A DNA stretch of 64,000 bases from JAXMAZ01 sp046350115. Its GTDB lineage: Bacteria; Planctomycetota; Planctomycetia; Gemmatales; Gemmataceae. The stretch is taken from contig JAXMAZ010000015.1 in NCBI GenBank assembly GCA_046350115.1, positions 62,001 to 126,000 of the forward strand, read 5' to 3'. Positions within the stretch are counted from its first letter, which is position 1; each line of letters begins with the position of its first letter. The notes below the pieces were generated by a model that saw only the letters and a program-made list of their open reading frames with translations, made no database searches and was not told where the DNA came from. Position numbers and translations under genes: made by a program. Positions 1 through 6,758 of this stretch are shown piece after piece.

Positions 1-1177
1 CTGGGAGCGGCCGGACGCCTTCACCCGGGTGTTCAGCGGCATCGGCACCTACGTCGGCATCCGCAGCGGGGAGCGGTACAGCACCCTGGTCCGCAAGGTC
101 GAGCCGAAGCCCCTCCGCATCTTCATGGAGGACGGGTCGAACGACCTGAACATCTACGCCGGCGACTGGTGGATGGCCAACCAGTCCCTCCAGCGGAGCC
201 TGAAGTTCGCCGGGTACGAGCACAAGTTCACGTGGGGCGACGGGCCGCACAACAACAACCACGCCACCAAACTGTTCCCCGAGGGGATGGAGTTCCTGTG
301 GGCCGGCTGGCCGGAGCCGGTGAAGGCCGGCCGCGGGTCCGGCGACATGCAGAGCGTGCTCGTCCAAGGCGAGCCGTGGAAGCTGGTCGGTGAGGGGTAC
401 ACGTTCACCGAGGGGCCGGCCGTCAACGCCCGGGGCGAGGTCGTCTTCTGTGACGTGCCCAAGTCGAAGGTCTACAAGCTCGGGCCGGACGGCAAGCCGG
501 TTGAGTTCATCGCCGACAGCCAGCGGGCCAGCGGGGCGGCGTTCGGCCCGGACGGCAAGCTGTACACCAGCGGGTCGAACAAGGTGATCGTGTACGACGC
601 CGACGGCAAGAACCCGAAGGTGCTGGCCGACGGCATCGGCGGCAACGATCTGGTCGTCCTGAGCAACGGCAACGTGTACGTCACCGACCCGGGCAACCGC
701 AAGGTGTGGCTGGTCAAGCCGACCGGGGAGAAGCTGACCGTGGACACCGGGCTGGGGTTCGCCAACGGCGTCACCTGCACCCCGGACCAGCGGTTCCTGC
801 ACGTCGCCGACAGCCGGTCCCACTGGGTGTACAGCTACCTCATCAACGCCGACGGGACGCTCTCCGCCAAGCAGAAGTACCACCACCTGCACGTCCCGGA
901 CACGGCGGACGACAGCGGGGCGGACGGGCTGCGGTGCGACCGCACCGGCCAACTGTTCGTGGCCACCCGGATGGGGGTGCAGTTCTGCGACCAGCCGGGC
1001 CGGGTCCACGGCATCATCCCGACGCCGAACGGCAAGTGTGCCAACCTGTGCTTCGGCGGGCCGAAGTTCGACACCCTGTACGCCACCTGCGGGGACAAGG
1101 TGTACAGCCGCAAGGTGAAGGTGACGGGGGCGGCTGCCGTTCGGCCCCCGAACAAGCCGCCGCGGCCGGGGCTGTGA
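1..1177 (+). CDS. Esterase / SMP-30 gluconolactonase-like fusion (3' part of gene)
   Basis: The frame is open from base 2, so the start lies upstream of the window; 391 residues are visible. The first ~115 residues look like the C-terminal half of an enterochelin-esterase-type alpha/beta hydrolase: EDGSND would carry the catalytic Asp and GDGPHNNNH the catalytic His. From about residue 125 (EGYTFTEGPAVN onward) the chain is an SMP-30/gluconolactonase/LRE beta-propeller, a family that hydrolyses lactones or esters with a bound metal. This pairing is common in planctomycete secreted carbohydrate-degradation proteins. The signal peptide and the nucleophile Ser are not visible because the 5' end is missing. 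The substrate is unknown. A 38-bp perfect inverted repeat starts at the base after the stop. Confidence 0.85.
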   Translation, partial: WERPDAFTRVFSGIGTYVGIRSGERYSTLVRKVEPKPLRIFMEDGSNDLNIYAGDWWMANQSLQRSLKFAGYEHKFTWGDGPHNNNHATKLFPEGMEFLWAGWPEPVKAGRGSGDMQSVLVQGEPWKLVGEGYTFTEGPAVNARGEVVFCDVPKSKVYKLGPDGKPVEFIADSQRASGAAFGPDGKLYTSGSNKVIVYDADGKNPKVLADGIGGNDLVVLSNGNVYVTDPGNRKVWLVKPTGEKLTVDTGLGFANGVTCTPDQRFLHVADSRSHWVYSYLINADGTLSAKQKYHHLHVPDTADDSGADGLRCDRTGQLFVATRMGVQFCDQPGRVHGIIPTPNGKCANLCFGGPKFDTLYATCGDKVYSRKVKVTGAAAVRPPNKPPRPGL

Positions 1178-1262
1178 CAGGAGCCGCGACTGCTAAGGAG
1201 CGGCTGGCCCGGGCAGGGGCGGCTTGCCCGGGCCAGCCGCTCCTTAGCAGTCGCGGCTCCTG
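1178..1262. repeat. Family C inverted repeat, 38-bp perfect arms
   Basis: Arms at 1178-1215 and 1225-1262 are exact reverse complements, separated by a 9-base loop. The left arm begins immediately after the esterase stop codon. The right-arm core (AGCCGCTCC...TCGCGGCTCCTGAC) recurs at 58660-58694, behind an ABC ATPase gene, which defines a two-copy family in this window. There is no T-tract after the stem, so it is not a classical intrinsic terminator, although the RNA hairpin would be very stable. Confidence 0.9.
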
Positions 1263-1303
1263 ACTCACGCTATCAACGGCTCGAACCTTGGACTCACGAC
1301 GCC

Positions 1304-2329
1304 ATGCAAGCGATTCAGTTGGAGCAGCCGAAGCGGTTCCGCGTGATCGACCTACCTGAGCCGCCGCCGCCGGGGCCGGGGGAGGCGGTGGTGCGGGTGC
1401 GGCGGGTCGGCGTCTGCGGGACCGACCTGTCGGGGTATCTCGGCAAGATGCCGTTCTTCAGCTACCCACGCATCCCCGGGCACGAGTTAGGGGTGGAAGT
1501 GGTCGCGGTCGGCGACGGCGTGTCCGCGGTCAAGCCGGGCGACCGGGCGGCGGTCGAGCCGTACATCAACTGCCAGACGTGCTACTCCTGCACCCGCGGC
1601 CACACCAACTGCTGCGAGAACCACCAGACCCTCGGGGTCCACTGCGACGGCGGGCTGCGGCCGCTGTTCACCATTCCCGCCCGCAAGCTGCACCTGTCGA
1701 AGAAGCTGAGCCTGGAGCAGCTCGCCCTGGTGGAGACGCTGGCCATCGGGCACCACGCCATCCGCCGGTCGGCGCCGCAGCCGGACGAGACGGTGCTCAT
1801 CATCGGGGCCGGGCCGATCGGGCTGAGCGCCGTCGAGTTCGCCAAGCTGGCCGGCAGCCGGGTGATCGTGATGGATTTGAACGAGCGACGGCTGACGTTC
1901 GTCCGGGAGCGGATGGGCGTGTCCGAAACGGTGCAAGCGTCCGGCACCGACGCGGACGTGGACACCATCACCAAGCTGACCGACGGCAAGATGGCGAACG
2001 TCGTCATCGACGCCACCGGGCACGCCGGGTCGATGGCCGGGGCGTACCGGTTCGCCGGGTTCGTCGGCCGGGTGGTGTTCGTCGGCATCACGCAGGACCC
2101 GATCACCTTCACCCAGCCGCTCATGCACCGCCGGGAGATCACCTTCCTGGCCAGCCGTAACGCGGTCAGCAACGAGTTCACCCGGATCATCCGCCTGATC
2201 GAAGGCGGGATGCTGGACACCGGCCCGTGGATCACGCACCGGGTCGGGTTCGGCGAGGTGATCGACGCCTTCCCCGGGTTCCTGGACCCGGCCGCCGGGG
2301 TGGTCAAGGCGATGGTCGAGATCGAGTAA
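1304..2329 (+). CDS. Zinc-binding alcohol dehydrogenase (MDR family)
   Basis: A 341-residue medium-chain dehydrogenase/reductase of full family length. GroES-like N-terminal domain: catalytic zinc ligand Cys38 in VGVCGTD, His60-Glu61 in PGHELG, and the structural zinc cysteines 90, 93, 96 and 103. The NAD(P)-binding Rossmann domain starts around residue 165 with GAGPIGLS. It should oxidise a secondary alcohol of a sugar or polyol; similarity in style is to L-galactonate/sorbitol-type dehydrogenases, but the exact substrate cannot be read. It is followed 3 bp downstream by a perfect 30-bp palindrome and then by a sugar isomerase/epimerase, so both may serve the same sugar pathway. Confidence 0.9.
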   Translation: MQAIQLEQPKRFRVIDLPEPPPPGPGEAVVRVRRVGVCGTDLSGYLGKMPFFSYPRIPGHELGVEVVAVGDGVSAVKPGDRAAVEPYINCQTCYSCTRGHTNCCENHQTLGVHCDGGLRPLFTIPARKLHLSKKLSLEQLALVETLAIGHHAIRRSAPQPDETVLIIGAGPIGLSAVEFAKLAGSRVIVMDLNERRLTFVRERMGVSETVQASGTDADVDTITKLTDGKMANVVIDATGHAGSMAGAYRFAGFVGRVVFVGITQDPITFTQPLMHRREITFLASRNAVSNEFTRIIRLIEGGMLDTGPWITHRVGFGEVIDAFPGFLDPAAGVVKAMVEIE

Positions 2330-2332
2330 CTG

Positions 2333-2362
2333 AAAGCCCACCCACGATCGTGGGTGGGCTTT
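2333..2362. terminator. Family F 30-bp perfect palindrome
   Basis: A self-complementary 30-mer of the form AAAGCCCACCCA...TGGGTGGGCTTT, starting 3 bases after the dehydrogenase stop. As RNA it forms a GC-rich stem ending in a short U run, the shape of an intrinsic terminator. The same design recurs at 37721-37750, 46375-46404 and 61949-61978, and imperfectly at 45435-45464 inside a gene. It lies only 12 bases before the next start codon, so it could also act as a leader hairpin. Confidence 0.8.
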
Positions 2363-2374
2363 GGGACTGCATCC

Positions 2375-3181
2375 ATGAAACCGGCCGTCACCCTCGCCCT
2401 GGACCCCGCGTTCGCCGCCGGCCCGTTCGTCTTCCACGGCGACCTTGCCCCGGGGGTCGAGTTCGCCTGCCGGCACGGGTTCGCCGCCGTCGAGCTGTTC
2501 CCGGCCGGCCCGGACGCCCTCGACCCGGCCGCCGTCCGCCGGGAGCTGGGCGGGATGCCGGTGTCGGCCGTCGGCACCGGGGCCGGGTGGGTGATCCACA
2601 AGCTCAGCCTCACTTCCCCCGACGCGTCCGTCCGTCAGAAGGCGGTCGACTTCGTCCGCCGCATGGCCGACTTCGCCGCCGCCCTGGCCGCCCCGGTCAT
2701 CGTCGGCTCGATGCAGGGTCGGTGGGGCGACGGCGTGTCGAAGGAAACCGCCCTCGGCTGGCTCGGCGAGGCGCTGGCCGAAATCGGCGAGTACGCCCGG
2801 CCGCAGCCGCTGCTGTTCGAGCCGCTCAACCGGTACGAGTCCAACCTGACCAACACCCTGGCCGATGCGGTCGGTCTGCTGACCGCCGCCGGGGCGGCGA
2901 ACGTGAAGGTGCTGGCCGACCTGTTCCACATGAACATCGAGGAGGCGGACCTGCCGGCCGCCGTCCGGTCGGCGGGGTCGGCCATCGGGCACGTCCACCT
3001 GGCCGACTCGAACCGCCGGGCCGCCGGTTTGGGGCACACCGACTTCCCGCCCATCGGCTCGGCCTTGCGGGAAGTCGGGTACGTCGGGTATCTCTCCGCC
3101 GAGGTTTTTCCCCTGCCCGACCCGGACACCGCCGCCGCGACCACCCTCCGCACGCTCCGCGAGCTGGCCGCAACTCGCTGA
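2375..3181 (+). CDS. Sugar phosphate isomerase/epimerase (AP-endonuclease-2-type TIM barrel)
   Basis: 268 residues. TIM-barrel xylose-isomerase-like fold with the metal ligands expected for the family: Glu149 (LFEPLNRYE), Asp182 and His185 (VLADLFHMN), His208 (GHVHLAD) and Glu243 (YLSAEVF). It probably isomerises or epimerises a keto-sugar. An upstream in-frame GTG at 2354 lies inside the palindrome; the ATG at 2375 begins the conserved N-terminus and is preferred. It follows the MDR dehydrogenase, compatible with a two-step sugar oxidation/isomerisation module. Confidence 0.85.
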   Translation: MKPAVTLALDPAFAAGPFVFHGDLAPGVEFACRHGFAAVELFPAGPDALDPAAVRRELGGMPVSAVGTGAGWVIHKLSLTSPDASVRQKAVDFVRRMADFAAALAAPVIVGSMQGRWGDGVSKETALGWLGEALAEIGEYARPQPLLFEPLNRYESNLTNTLADAVGLLTAAGAANVKVLADLFHMNIEEADLPAAVRSAGSAIGHVHLADSNRRAAGLGHTDFPPIGSALREVGYVGYLSAEVFPLPDPDTAAATTLRTLRELAATR

Positions 3182-3237
3182 TCCACAACGCTCTGCGGCG
3201 AGCCGGCCGGCACGGACGGTTGCGCCGAATATTCCGG

Positions 3238-3266
3238 TTGACAAACCCCGAGCGGTCGGGGAATAT
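3238..3266 (+). promoter_or_regulatory. Putative sigma70-type promoter
   Basis: TTGACA at 3238-3243, then 17 bases, then GAATAT at 3261-3266 (TATGCT at 3264 is an alternative -10). The consensus -35 stands out in 70% GC DNA. It would fire about 30 bases before the intrinsic terminator at 3299-3339. Confidence 0.4.
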
Positions 3267-3272
3267 GCTCCC

Positions 3273-3339
3273 CGTAATCGGCCTCTTCTCTGTTCCGGCT
3301 CCGTCAGCCTGTGGCTTGCCACAGGCTGACGGAGTTTTT
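3273..3339 (+). ncRNA. Candidate short leader RNA / sRNA ending in an intrinsic terminator
   Basis: The interval between a consensus-like promoter (3238-3266) and a strong terminator (3299-3339) would give a transcript of about 65 nt with no plausible reading frame. It could be a free small RNA or an attenuated leader of the GT87 gene that starts at 3366. The transcription start is estimated from the -10 position. No known RNA family was recognised. Confidence 0.3.
3299..3339 (+). terminator. Rho-independent terminator
   Basis: Perfect 17-bp stem (3299-3315 with 3318-3334) closed by a 2-base TT loop and followed by five T residues at 3335-3339. It is one of the few textbook intrinsic terminators in the window. 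It sits just upstream of the GT87 gene rather than right behind the isomerase gene, which ends 117 bases earlier. Confidence 0.8.
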
Positions 3340-3365
3340 GCATTTCCCCTCGCCCGGACCCACCG

Positions 3366-4682
3366 ATGACCCGCTATCTCAGCCTGCCGGTGCTGTACGG
3401 GCTGTTCGCGGTCGCCGCCCTCACCCTGGCCGCCTTCCCGGTGGTCAACCACTTCCGCCAGCCGGTCGGCCCGACCCCGACCTACGAGCTGTGGGCGTCC
3501 GGCGCCCACACCCTGAACAAGGACTACCCGCTCTGGTACGCCACCGGCCGGCGGGTGGTGGACGGGCTGCCCCTGTACCCGACCCAGCCGGGGGTGGCGT
3601 TCCCGTTCATGTACCCGCCGTTCGCCGGGGTGTGCCTGGCCGGGCTGAGCCTGCTCGGGCCGACCGGCATGGTGATCGCCCTGGCGGCCGGTAACGTCCT
3701 GAGCTGGTGGGCGGCGATCGAGCTGTCGTTGCGGCTGGTGGCCGGCACCGGCCGGGTGAACCCGTGGGTGCGGGTGGTCCCGGGGGTCATCAGCCTGTTC
3801 TTCGTGTACGACATGTTCCTGCTCGGCCAGCCGAACCTGTTCCTGTTGGCGGTGGTGCTGGCCGGGTTCCTCTGTCTGCGGCACCGCCACGAATGGGCGG
3901 CCGGCGGGCTGTTCGCCCTGGCCACCGCCATCAAGGCGTTCCCGGCGGTGATCGTCGTCTACCTGCTGTGGCGGCGGTACTGGGCGGCGGCGGCGGGGAT
4001 GGTCCTCGGGACGGCCGCTTTGCTGGTGCTGGCCCCGGCCCCGGTCCGCGGGTTTGATCGGAACCTGGCCGAGCTGAAGACCTGGGCGAACGGGATGCTG
4101 CTGAAGAACGACGACCGCGGGTTCGGCCAGCGGCCGGAGCAGAGCCAGGGGTGGCGGAACCAGTCGGTGCTGGGGGTCGTCACCCGGCTGGTCCGGCCGG
4201 TGGACGCCGAGGCCGACGCCTTCGACCCGGCCGTCCGCGGGCTGTACGTCAACGTCCTCGCCCTGGACGAGCGGACGGCCCGGCTGGCGGTGGCCGGGGT
4301 GTGCGGGCTGCTCGGGCTGGGGTTCGTGGCGGCCATGCCCCGGCGGGCGGACCGCACCCGGGAGTCGGACGCGGCCGAGTTCGCCGTCCTCACGATCCTG
4401 GTGGTGGTCGGCACCCCTTACGCCTTCGGCTACTACTTCGTCTGGCTGCTCTACCCGGCGACGGTCCTCACCTGGCACGCCGTCGAGGGCGACCGCCGCG
4501 GCCGGTGGGTGAGCTGGGCGGCGCTGGCGGTCGGAAGTGCGCTGCTGGTGGTCGGATCGCCGGTCGGCGGGCGGACCGGGGCGGCGGTCGGCGGCCTGTT
4601 GTGGGGCAGCCTGGTGTTCGCCGCCGCCCTCGGCTGGCACCTGTGGCGGACGCCGGCGGGTCAGGCGAACAGGTCGGCGTAG
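3366..4682 (+). CDS. GT87-family membrane glycosyltransferase (DUF2029)
   Basis: 438 residues, polytopic, with roughly ten hydrophobic spans. The N-terminal region carries the GT87-like pattern of a periplasmic loop with acidic/aromatic residues (KDYPLWYATGRRVVDG) and the MYPPFAG motif near residue 80. Members use polyprenyl-phosphate-linked sugars to glycosylate envelope polymers. The stop codon TAG at 4680-4682 is the TAG within the end of a family A inverted repeat (GTAGGGTGCGTT). The true ancestral C-terminus may therefore have been trimmed or extended. Donor and acceptor are unknown. Confidence 0.8.
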   Translation: MTRYLSLPVLYGLFAVAALTLAAFPVVNHFRQPVGPTPTYELWASGAHTLNKDYPLWYATGRRVVDGLPLYPTQPGVAFPFMYPPFAGVCLAGLSLLGPTGMVIALAAGNVLSWWAAIELSLRLVAGTGRVNPWVRVVPGVISLFFVYDMFLLGQPNLFLLAVVLAGFLCLRHRHEWAAGGLFALATAIKAFPAVIVVYLLWRRYWAAAAGMVLGTAALLVLAPAPVRGFDRNLAELKTWANGMLLKNDDRGFGQRPEQSQGWRNQSVLGVVTRLVRPVDAEADAFDPAVRGLYVNVLALDERTARLAVAGVCGLLGLGFVAAMPRRADRTRESDAAEFAVLTILVVVGTPYAFGYYFVWLLYPATVLTWHAVEGDRRGRWVSWAALAVGSALLVVGSPVGGRTGAAVGGLLWGSLVFAAALGWHLWRTPAGQANRSA

Positions 4683-4948
4683 GGTGCGTTGAGGAGGCTC
4701 GGTGACGAACCGCACCGGCCCGCCACCGACAGACACGTGTGCCTGCGACCGCCCCGGGGGAGGGCGAGGCTCCTGCCGAGCCGGGCGCCAGCCCGGGAGA
4801 CGGCTCGGCCCGTGGGTGGTGTGCCCCGACCGGTGAAGTCCCGCGGCTCGGCAGGAGCCTCGCCCTCCCCCGGGCTGTCACCGAAAACGGCCGAGTACTC
4901 CGAGCGATGGTGTCCCGGCGGTGCGTTTCGCAGAGCCTCAACGCACCC
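4679..4948. repeat. Family A inverted repeat carrying a nested family B element
   Basis: Outer arms: 4679-4718 (GTAGGGTGCGTTGAGGAGGC...) and about 4915-4948 (GGTGCGTTTCGCAGAGCC...), imperfect complements of each other. Inside them lies a complete family B inverted repeat (4753-4874). The element fills the gap between two convergent genes, GT87 (+) and DUF1501 (-). Its left end supplies the GT87 stop codon. Other family A copies are at 24760-24869, 30420-30530, 60801-60941 and 63793-63930, with a single arm at 36661-36693. Confidence 0.9.
4753..4874. repeat. Family B inverted repeat, 30-bp perfect arms, nested in family A
   Basis: Arms at 4753-4782 and 4845-4874 are exact complements containing GGGGGAGGGCGAGGCTCC and TGCCGAGCC. 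The 62-base centre is unique. The same arms recur at 36492-36613, 44518-44656 and 56301-56445, always in the gap ahead of a minus-strand gene end. Read as protein the arms give recurrent peptides such as GEGEAPAEP and SAGASPSP. Confidence 0.9.
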
Positions 4949-4964
4949 GGACAAGAGCGGCCGG

Positions 4965-6284
4965 TCAGGCGAACAGCTCCCGCACCAGCTCCCCCTGATC
5001 CAGCACTTCGAGCGGCCGGCCGTCCGGGGTGTGGATCTGGGTCCGCGGGTCGATGCCCAGGCTGTCGAGGATCGTGAACGCCACGTCCGCCGGGCCGACC
5101 GGCCGCTGGGTGGTGTACGCCCCGTGCTTGTCCGTCTTGCCGAGGACGAACCCCTTCTTCACCCCGGCCCCGGCGAACAGCAGCGACCCGGCCGGCCCCC
5201 AGTGGTCCCGGCCGGCGTCCTTGTTCACCCGCGGCGTCCGGCCGAACTCGCCCATCACCACCAGCAGGGTGTTCTCGAACGTCCCCCGCCGGTCCATGTC
5301 CTCGACCAGCGCGGAGACGCCCCGGTCGAACTCCGGCAGCTTCTTGTCCAGGTTGTCGAAGATTTTGGCGTGGTGGTCCCACCCGCCGTAGTTGACGGTG
5401 ACGAACCGCACCCCCGCTTCCACCAGCCGGCGGGCCAGGAGGGCGCTCTGGCCGAACGTCGTCCGCCCGTACCGGTCCCGCAGCTTGTCCCCCTCCGCTG
5501 CGAGGTCGAACGCCTGCCGGGCCTGCGGGGACAGGATCATGTCCGCCGCCCGCTTGTGGAACTCGTCGTAGGTGGCGATCTGGTCGTTCCCCTCCACCCG
5601 CCGGGCGAGGCCGTCCACCGCCTTGAGCAGCGTCTCCCGCCGCTCGACCGCCCGGGCCGTCAGCGGCACACTCGGGCTGACGTCCCGGACCGACCACCCC
5701 TTCTGGTTCGGGTCGCCGGCCTTGAACGACTCGAACCGCCCGCCGAGGAACGCGCTCTTGCCCAGCTCCCAGGTGAACGACGGGTTGCGGGGGACGGCTA
5801 CGTAAGGCGGCAGGGTGCCACTGAACCCGGTCTGCTGGGCGACGACCGCCCCGACGGCCGGGTAGTCGCCGAACGGGCTGCCGAACCGGCCGGACAGCAC
5901 CCAGTTGGTGGCCGTCTCGTGATGGTCGTTGTTGTGCGCCCCGCTGCGGACCAGCGTCACCTTGTCCATCACCTTCGCTACTTGCGGCAGCAGTTCGCCG
6001 ACCTGCAGCCCCGGGACGGCCGACGGGATGCCCTTGTACTTGCCGCGGACCTCGCTCGGGGCGTCCGGCTTCAGGTCGAACGTGTCGTGGTGGGACAGCC
6101 CGCCGCCGAGGAACACCAGCAGCACCGACTTCGCCCGTGCCTGCGGCTTCACCCCGGCCTTCGCTTCGAGCGAGAGCAGGGTCGGCAGGGACAGGGCGCC
6201 GAGGCCGCCGGCCCGGAGGAAGTCCCGGCGGGTGGCCCCGTCGCACCGGCGGGAGGCGGACCGGCCCAGGCAGACATCGAGCAT
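4965..6284 (-). CDS. DUF1501 family secreted protein
   Basis: 439 residues. A twin-arginine signal (RRDFLRAGGLGALSLPTLL) near residue 19 indicates Tat export. The body has the alkaline-phosphatase-like DUF1501 motifs: a GGGLSHHDTFD segment, NYGGWDHH, MGEFGRTPR and GRDHWGPAGSL, which would bind metal. DUF1501 proteins in planctomycetes are usually paired with DUF1549/DUF1553 proteins and are of unknown function. The partner here is at 6759-8957 on the same strand, but a hicBA pair intervenes. The start is supported by a GGAG 8 bases upstream. Confidence 0.9.
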   Translation of the reverse strand: MLDVCLGRSASRRCDGATRRDFLRAGGLGALSLPTLLSLEAKAGVKPQARAKSVLLVFLGGGLSHHDTFDLKPDAPSEVRGKYKGIPSAVPGLQVGELLPQVAKVMDKVTLVRSGAHNNDHHETATNWVLSGRFGSPFGDYPAVGAVVAQQTGFSGTLPPYVAVPRNPSFTWELGKSAFLGGRFESFKAGDPNQKGWSVRDVSPSVPLTARAVERRETLLKAVDGLARRVEGNDQIATYDEFHKRAADMILSPQARQAFDLAAEGDKLRDRYGRTTFGQSALLARRLVEAGVRFVTVNYGGWDHHAKIFDNLDKKLPEFDRGVSALVEDMDRRGTFENTLLVVMGEFGRTPRVNKDAGRDHWGPAGSLLFAGAGVKKGFVLGKTDKHGAYTTQRPVGPADVAFTILDSLGIDPRTQIHTPDGRPLEVLDQGELVRELFA

Positions 6285-6331
6285 GGCGAACTCCGGGAGC
6301 GGGGCGGGTGTCGGTATGGTAGCCCAGTTGG

Positions 6332-6544
6332 TTACAAATCGGCCGGGGTCAGTCCGGTCTGCTTGGCAATCCGAGCCAACATCCGCGGGCCGATCTCATC
6401 CCCGTCGTGGAAGGCGAACACCACGTCCGGCCAGCCGACCCGCTCCAGTACCCGGTGCGACCCGGTCGTCCGCTTCTCGGCCCAGCCGATCCGCTTGAGT
6501 GCGGCCAGCACCTCCCGCGCCTTGGTACTCGGCCACCGGCTCAC
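6332..6544 (-). CDS. hicA: HicA-type mRNA interferase toxin
   Basis: 70 residues with GTG start. A small dsRBD-like fold typical of HicA, with the conserved His30 in TTGSHRV, the catalytic residue in HicA toxins that cleave mRNA. The start codon overlaps the hicB stop (GTGA, 6541-6544), so translation is coupled. The gene order is antitoxin first, then toxin, the reverse of the classical hicAB order but common. Length and motif fit well. Confidence 0.85.
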   Translation of the reverse strand: MSRWPSTKAREVLAALKRIGWAEKRTTGSHRVLERVGWPDVVFAFHDGDEIGPRMLARIAKQTGLTPADL

Positions 6545-6747
6545 GGGGTGGCCACCGTGAATACGTCGTCCAGCATCGGCACCGGCTCCCCGTGGTCGAG
6601 CCGGTCGGCGATCACCCGCAGGGCCAGCGCCCCGGTCCGGGCGGCGGCCTCGTCCGGCGTGTCCCCATAGGTGAGGACACCGGGCAGGTCCGGGGCTTCG
6701 GCGATCCACCGGCCGTCGTCTTCCTGCTCCAGTTCGATCCGGATCAT
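6541..6747 (-). CDS. hicB: HicB-like antitoxin
   Basis: 68 residues: a partial RNase-H-like HicB fold with the characteristic MIRIELEQEDDGRWIAE and PDLPGVLTYGDTPDEA segments. It would neutralise HicA; this short form lacks a separate DNA-binding domain. It begins 11 bases after the DUF1549/1553 gene and overlaps hicA by 4 bases. The pair therefore lies inside an operon-like stretch between the DUF1549/1553 and DUF1501 genes. Confidence 0.85.
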   Translation of the reverse strand: MIRIELEQEDDGRWIAEAPDLPGVLTYGDTPDEAAARTGALALRVIADRLDHGEPVPMLDDVFTVATP

Positions 6748-6758
6748 CGTCCCTCCCC

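Noticed and set aside
2354..2374. GTG start for the sugar isomerase
   Set aside because: It lies inside the perfect palindrome and precedes the conserved MKPAV start by seven unrelated residues.
1487..3343. Very long minus-strand ORF (618 codons) opposite the dehydrogenase and isomerase genes
   Set aside because: High-GC DNA leaves antisense frames open. The translation is low-complexity Arg/Pro/Gly/Asp without any domain, while the plus strand carries clear families.
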